This document shows positions 6,263 to 8,858 of a stretch of DNA of 8,858 nt, piece after piece. The translations under genes were made by a program, and so were the position numbers. The DNA is taken from assembly GCA_002704665.1 (NCBI GenBank), contig PAHB01000085.1, positions 1 through 8,858 of the forward strand, given 5' to 3'. How positions within the stretch are numbered: position 1 is the stretch's first letter; the number at the start of each line of letters is the position of its first letter. The notes beneath the pieces were generated by a model. The model did no database searches. It was not told the DNA's origin and was given only the letters and a program-made list of their open reading frames with translations. The stretch comes from Pseudomonadota bacterium. Its GTDB lineage: Bacteria > Pseudomonadota > Gammaproteobacteria > Burkholderiales > Eutrophovitaceae.

Positions 6263-6281
6263 AATAACTTATTCAGTTATT
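6263..6281. other. AT-rich inverted repeat at the rpoZ-spoT junction
   Basis: AATAACT (6263-6269) and AGTTATT (6275-6281) form a perfect 7-bp stem with a 5-base loop, spanning the rpoZ stop codon. No U-tract follows on the minus strand, so it is not an ordinary terminator. It might act in RNA processing or attenuation, or be chance in AT-rich sequence. Confidence 0.3.
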
Positions 6282-6478
6282 TTAATATTTAAAATTTCCT
6301 CACCAATTTTTCCAGCAGCTATCTCCCTTAAAGCTACTACGGTGGGCTTATCTTTCACTATTTCGACTTTCTGTTCCGCCCCCGTCGCCAATTGTCTTGC
6401 CCGGGTCGTTGCAACCAATGTGAGCTGAAACCTATTGGGGATCCTTTCCAAACAATCATCTACCGTGATCCGTGCCAT
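6269..6478 (-). CDS. rpoZ: RNA polymerase omega subunit
   Basis: This 69-residue protein is the omega subunit, which helps the beta-prime subunit fold and assemble into RNA polymerase. In Gammaproteobacteria it also forms part of a ppGpp-binding site. The start MARITVDDCL, NRFQLTLVATTRARQL (residues 15-30) and VALREIAAGKI (48-58) match E. coli RpoZ. I chose the ATG at 6478 because GAGG (6488-6485) is spaced six bases before it. An in-frame TTG at 6490 would add four residues but would place the Shine-Dalgarno sequence inside the gene. The protein is about 20 residues shorter than the E. coli one, lacking the variable acidic C-terminal tail. It begins eight bases after the gmk stop, and its Shine-Dalgarno sequence overlaps that stop, pointing to coupling. 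Its place between gmk and spoT is conserved. Confidence 0.96.
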   Translation of the reverse strand: MARITVDDCLERIPNRFQLTLVATTRARQLATGAEQKVEIVKDKPTVVALREIAAGKIGEEILNIKITE

Positions 6479-6484
6479 TATCTT

Positions 6485-6488
6485 CCTC
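6485..6488 (-). promoter_or_regulatory. rpoZ ribosome binding site, overlapping the gmk stop
   Basis: On the minus strand GAGG (6488-6485) lies six bases before the ATG at 6478 and shares bases with the gmk TGA stop (6489-6487). This spacing fixes the rpoZ start and suggests that ribosomes ending gmk can restart on rpoZ. Confidence 0.7.
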
Positions 6489-7083
6489 AATCAAGAATAT
6501 TACTTATGATTTGGCTTTGGGCAGTTATTTTTAAACGTTCTGCCCTCACAATTGTGATCAAATCGTTCACCGCATCGTTTAAATTCGAGTTTATAATAAC
6601 ATAATCGAATTCGTTTAAATGATTAATTTCATTTTCGAATGAACTAAGCCTAGTTTTTATCTCAAGTTTGCTGTCTCGCTCTCTTTTTACTAGACGACTT
6701 TTAAGCTCATCTTTTGACGGTGGTAGGATGAAAATAGTTGTGCAGCTTCCCAAATTTGATTTAATTTGTTGCGCTCCAACAGGATCGATTTCTAACAATA
6801 TATCAAAACCCTCAGAGAGGGTATCGTCTACCCACTTCTTACTAGTTCCATAATAATTTCCGTACACCTTTGCCGTTTCAATAAACATGCCATTTTTTGA
6901 AAGCTCCTGGAATTTATTTTCCGAAACAAAAAAATAATCTGCTCCATCTTTTTCGCTGCTCCTCGGTGATCTGGTTGTATGTGACAATGAGAGTAGTATT
7001 TTGGGATCATTAGCTATAACCTGCCTAGTAATCGAGGTTTTACCAGCTCCGGAGGGTGCGCATACTATAAAAATTTTGCCCAT
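6487..7083 (-). CDS. gmk: Guanylate kinase
   Basis: This 198-residue enzyme phosphorylates GMP (or dGMP) to GDP with ATP in the cytoplasm. The P-loop is APSGAGKTS (9-17). The GMP-binding segment is SHTTRSPRSSEKDGADYFF (34-52), with R38, R41 and Y50 in the expected places. FIETAKVYGNYYGTSK (67-82) is also a standard block. Two positions depart from the usual pattern. LEIDPVGAQQ (97-106) has P-V where most bacterial enzymes have W-Q or V-Q, and the lid is KRERDS (133-138) instead of a glycine-containing RG.D form. Both are still compatible with function. The start codon overlaps the yicC stop by one base (TAATG), and no Shine-Dalgarno sequence is visible, so translation is probably coupled to yicC. 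GDP made here feeds GTP and hence the ppGpp substrate of SpoT two genes downstream. Confidence 0.96.
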   Translation of the reverse strand: MGKIFIVCAPSGAGKTSITRQVIANDPKILLSLSHTTRSPRSSEKDGADYFFVSENKFQELSKNGMFIETAKVYGNYYGTSKKWVDDTLSEGFDILLEIDPVGAQQIKSNLGSCTTIFILPPSKDELKSRLVKRERDSKLEIKTRLSSFENEINHLNEFDYVIINSNLNDAVNDLITIVRAERLKITAQSQIISNILD

Positions 7084-7955
7084 TATTCTATGTTTTGAAT
7101 TTGCTCTCTAAATTGTTCTATGAGGGTTTTTATTTCAATTGCGATTTTGGTTACGTCGAAATCAATAGATTTTGCACTTAAAGTGTTGGTTTCGCGATTC
7201 AATTCTTGCGCTAAAAAGTCTAGCTTTTTTCCGCATACACCACCGGAATTTAATATGTTTTCCGCTTCATTTAGATGTACTTTCAGTCGCTCTATTTCCT
7301 CGTCAAGATCAATCTTTGCAGCATAAAAAATTAATTCCTGTTGAAGTCTGTCTTGATCAGGGTTTAATCTAGCATCTTCAAATTTTACCAAGAGTTTTTT
7401 CTCAATTTTTTTCATTATATTAGGTAGAAGTGGCTCTATCTGCCTTATGAGTTTGGATATTCTGTGAATGCGACTAAGAAGTATTTCCGCAAGTGAGTCC
7501 CCCTCACGATTTTTTTCGATGAGAAGCTTATCCAGGGTTATATTTAACAAATCTTTGGTATCCCTGACTAAATTTTCCGAGATCTCTGTTTTTTCGGATA
7601 ATACTCCAGGCCAACCGAGGATTTCATTGATTGAGATTGGTTTTAAATTAGGAATAATGCCGTTCATATGTTCATAGAGTTTTCGGATTGTTAATAGTGC
7701 CTCATCGTTGACTCTGAGGTCTGAGGTGTTTGCGGAACTCGCCGTTCGACCTATTCGGCACTCAATTTTTCCACGAGAAACCCTATTTTGGATGATTCTT
7801 CTGAATTGTGGTTCAGAAGATCTAAATTCTTCGGATGACCGAAATTGTAAATCCAAGTTGCGGTGGTTTACTGATCTAAGTTCGACATTGATGGACCCCT
7901 CTGGGGAGGCAGTTACGCCAGTAGCATAACCAGTCATACTTGAAATATTTCGCAT
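7083..7955 (-). CDS. yicC: YicC family endoribonuclease
   Basis: This 290-residue protein is a YicC/YloC-family member, reported to be an endoribonuclease acting on single-stranded or small RNAs. Family hallmarks are SMTGYATG (6-13), LRSVNHRNLD (26-35), SRGKIECRI (60-68), GWPGV (113-117) and the nearly invariant end TLIEQFREQIQNIE (277-290). E. coli YicC ends in the same EQIQNIE. The length matches the family (about 287-291). I kept the ATG at 7955 because AGGT lies about six bases upstream and because E. coli YicC also has a few residues before SMT; the internal ATG at 7937 has no ribosome binding site. The central part is highly charged and probably helical. The gene heads the yicC-gmk-rpoZ-spoT operon and is divergent from rph, as in Pseudomonas. 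Its promoter must lie in 7956-8103. Confidence 0.95.
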   Translation of the reverse strand: MRNISSMTGYATGVTASPEGSINVELRSVNHRNLDLQFRSSEEFRSSEPQFRRIIQNRVSRGKIECRIGRTASSANTSDLRVNDEALLTIRKLYEHMNGIIPNLKPISINEILGWPGVLSEKTEISENLVRDTKDLLNITLDKLLIEKNREGDSLAEILLSRIHRISKLIRQIEPLLPNIMKKIEKKLLVKFEDARLNPDQDRLQQELIFYAAKIDLDEEIERLKVHLNEAENILNSGGVCGKKLDFLAQELNRETNTLSAKSIDFDVTKIAIEIKTLIEQFREQIQNIE

Positions 7956-8000
7956 TGGTGACCTAACCCAAAAAGTAGTTTTTAAAGATTTAAATATGAA

Positions 8001-8029
8001 CTTATACTTTTTTTTAAAAGCTTTTAAAA
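8001..8029 (-). promoter_or_regulatory. Weak candidate promoter of the yicC operon
   Basis: On the minus strand TATAAG (8006-8001) is a four- or five-base match to a -10 box. TTTTAA (8029-8024), 17 bases upstream, is a poor -35. The candidate -35 is part of the 18-bp palindrome at 8012-8029. The leader would be about 40 bases. Offered only as the best available candidate. Confidence 0.25.
8012..8029. repeat. Perfect 18-bp palindrome in the rph/yicC divergent region
   Basis: TTTTAAAAGCTTTTAAAA is identical to its reverse complement. It is preceded on the plus strand by four more Ts. It could be an operator read by both divergent promoters or a bendable A-tract element. Being AT-rich, it may also be partly chance. 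Confidence 0.6.
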
Positions 8030-8053
8030 TGTAACGTAATTTACCGTTAGAAT
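8024..8053 (+). promoter_or_regulatory. Candidate sigma-70 promoter of rph
   Basis: TAGAAT (8048-8053, five of six consensus bases) is preceded by TTAAAA (8024-8029, four of six) with an 18-base spacer. The start would be near 8060, giving a leader of about 44 bases. The spacer holds the TAACG...CGTTA inverted repeat, so a protein bound there could block the promoter. Confidence 0.35.
8032..8049. repeat. Imperfect inverted repeat TAACG-N8-CGTTA
   Basis: TAACG (8032-8036) and CGTTA (8045-8049) are inverted arms. GTAA-T-TTAC is nested inside them, so with one bulged C the symmetry extends to about eight bases per arm. It lies in the spacer of the candidate rph promoter and looks like a possible operator. 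Confidence 0.45.
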
Positions 8054-8094
8054 GGACTTAGGAAGATATTAAGTCAATATTGGAATTTATTAAT

Positions 8095-8100
8095 GGAGGT
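8095..8100 (+). promoter_or_regulatory. Strong rph ribosome binding site (GGAGGT)
   Basis: A full GGAGGT lies three bases before the ATG at 8104. It rules out the in-frame TTG at 8080, which would put this box inside the coding region and add eight residues not found in RNase PH. Confidence 0.85.
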
Positions 8101-8103
8101 GTA

Positions 8104-8823
8104 ATGCGACCGAGTGGACGAGGCAATTCTGAATTACGGAAAGTTAATTTTGTACGCAATTTCACCAAACACGCCGAAGGTTCGGTGTTAGTTGAGTTCG
8201 GAGACACCCGAGTACTTTGTAATGCGAGTGTAGAGAACAAAGTTCCCAACTTTATAAAAGGAAAGGGGCAAGGTTGGTTAACGGCCGAATATAGTATGCT
8301 TCCTCGGGCTACTAACACAAGAAGTGTGAGGGAGGTTAACCGAGGGAAGGCGTCGGGACGTACTATGGAAATTCAAAGGTTAATTGGACGCAGCTTGCGA
8401 GCAATTCTTGATTTGGAAAAACTAGGTGAAAATACTATCCAAGTCGATTGCGATGTCTTACAAGCTGACGGAGGCACCCGAACGGCAGCGATTTCAGGAG
8501 CTTTTGTCGCGTTGCACGATGCAGTAGGGTATTTGATTGATAGGAAGGTAATAGGCGAATCTCCTATCAACAAATTTGTCGCCGCAATTTCCGTCGGCAT
8601 TTTCAACGGCCAGCCAATTATTGATTTGGATTATCGAGAAGATTCGAATTGTGATACCGATATGAATCTAGTAATGACCGAGAGCGGTGAGTTTATTGAA
8701 ATCCAAGGAACTGCCGAGGGGAATCCTTTTACATCAAACCAATTAAGTGAAATGATAAAACTCGCAGAAATTGGAATACGGGATTTAATAGGTATCCAAA
8801 AAGATACATTGGGAGGTTCGTGA
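8104..8823 (+). CDS. rph: Ribonuclease PH
   Basis: This 239-residue phosphorolytic 3'-to-5' exoribonuclease trims tRNA 3' ends, using phosphate to release nucleoside diphosphates. It forms a hexameric ring in the cytoplasm. The sequence aligns with E. coli RNase PH without offset through the first 180 residues: MRPSGR at the start, KHAEGSVLVEFGDT (22-35), GWLTAEYSMLPR (57-68), GRTMEIQRLIGR (85-96) and DCDVLQADGGTRT (115-127). The phosphate-binding residues R86, G124, T125 and R126 are present. The acidic active-site region YREDSNCDTDMN (177-188) and QGTAEGNPF (201-209) are intact. The C-terminal helix is complete, unlike the frameshifted copy in E. coli K-12. The gene is divergent from yicC, as in many Gammaproteobacteria. 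Its last codons contain the Shine-Dalgarno sequence of the next gene. Confidence 0.97.
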   Translation: MRPSGRGNSELRKVNFVRNFTKHAEGSVLVEFGDTRVLCNASVENKVPNFIKGKGQGWLTAEYSMLPRATNTRSVREVNRGKASGRTMEIQRLIGRSLRAILDLEKLGENTIQVDCDVLQADGGTRTAAISGAFVALHDAVGYLIDRKVIGESPINKFVAAISVGIFNGQPIIDLDYREDSNCDTDMNLVMTESGEFIEIQGTAEGNPFTSNQLSEMIKLAEIGIRDLIGIQKDTLGGS

Positions 8824-8825
8824 AA

Positions 8826-8858
8826 ATGTTTAGGTTTAGAAAAAACATATCTGGTAAA
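8826..8858 (+). CDS. Start of an unidentified gene downstream of rph (cut by window edge)
   Basis: An ATG two bases after the rph stop opens a frame of eleven codons (MFRFRKNISGK) that runs off the window. GGGAGG inside the last rph codons lies nine bases upstream, which supports a real start. The gene is probably co-transcribed with rph. Too little is visible to name it; the residues do not clearly match the start of rdgB, pyrE or another common rph neighbour. Confidence 0.5.
   Translation, partial: MFRFRKNISGK

Noticed and set aside
6479..6490. Longer rpoZ from an in-frame TTG at 6490
   Set aside because: The Shine-Dalgarno GAGG at 6488-6485 is correctly placed for the ATG at 6478, and the resulting MARITV start matches other omega subunits.
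8080..8103. Longer rph from an in-frame TTG at 8080
   Set aside because: GGAGGT directly before the ATG at 8104 and the conserved MRPxGR start of RNase PH fix the shorter form.
1..8858. CRISPR arrays, tRNA or rRNA genes, insertion sequences, toxin-antitoxin or phage genes
   Set aside because: No regularly spaced repeats, cloverleaf-like sequences, transposase motifs or terminal inverted repeats were seen when reading both strands; the genes present are ordinary chromosomal ones.

Overview
The window looks like chromosomal DNA from a marine gammaproteobacterium. Two things point there. The first is the gene order rph / yicC-gmk-rpoZ-spoT, which is the arrangement known from Pseudomonas and its relatives. 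The second is a proteorhodopsin gene at the left edge, typical of sunlit-ocean bacteria. Base composition is AT-rich by eye (roughly 40% GC), and genes are tightly packed. No tRNA, rRNA, CRISPR array, insertion sequence or phage gene was seen.

Layout from left to right. Positions 1-414 (minus) hold the N-terminal half of a proteorhodopsin with glutamine at the spectral-tuning position, which predicts blue-light absorption. Positions 415-617 are non-coding and hold the proteorhodopsin leader. Positions 618-2053 (minus) hold a probable two-gene operon: a crotonase-fold enoyl-CoA hydratase/isomerase resembling PaaG, followed by a flavin reductase-like protein. A 185-bp divergent intergenic region separates it from an H-NS-family nucleoid protein gene (2239-2646, plus); this region carries a consensus -10 box flanked by two pairs of direct repeats. 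Next is an orphan lipoprotein-type branched-chain amino acid (LivK-like) substrate-binding protein (2726-3982, plus).

That gene converges on a compact minus-strand housekeeping operon, yicC (7955-7083), gmk (7083-6487), rpoZ (6478-6269) and spoT (6237-4057). A perfect 9-bp hairpin terminator at 4043-4068 lies between the convergent genes, and the spoT stop codon sits in its loop. rph (8104-8823, plus) is divergent from yicC across a 148-bp region containing an 18-bp perfect palindrome and a second imperfect inverted repeat. The last 33 bases begin another gene that cannot be identified.

Functionally, the right half links RNA processing (RNase PH, YicC), guanine nucleotide supply (Gmk), RNA polymerase assembly (omega) and (p)ppGpp turnover (SpoT). 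The left half is accessory: light-driven proton pumping, acyl-CoA and flavin chemistry, nucleoid/gene silencing and amino-acid-type solute capture. I did not find a convincing undescribed multi-gene system. The most interesting points are the blue-tuned proteorhodopsin, the symmetric repeat arrangement at the hns-like promoter, the terminator fused to the end of spoT, and the palindromes in the rph/yicC divergent promoter region.
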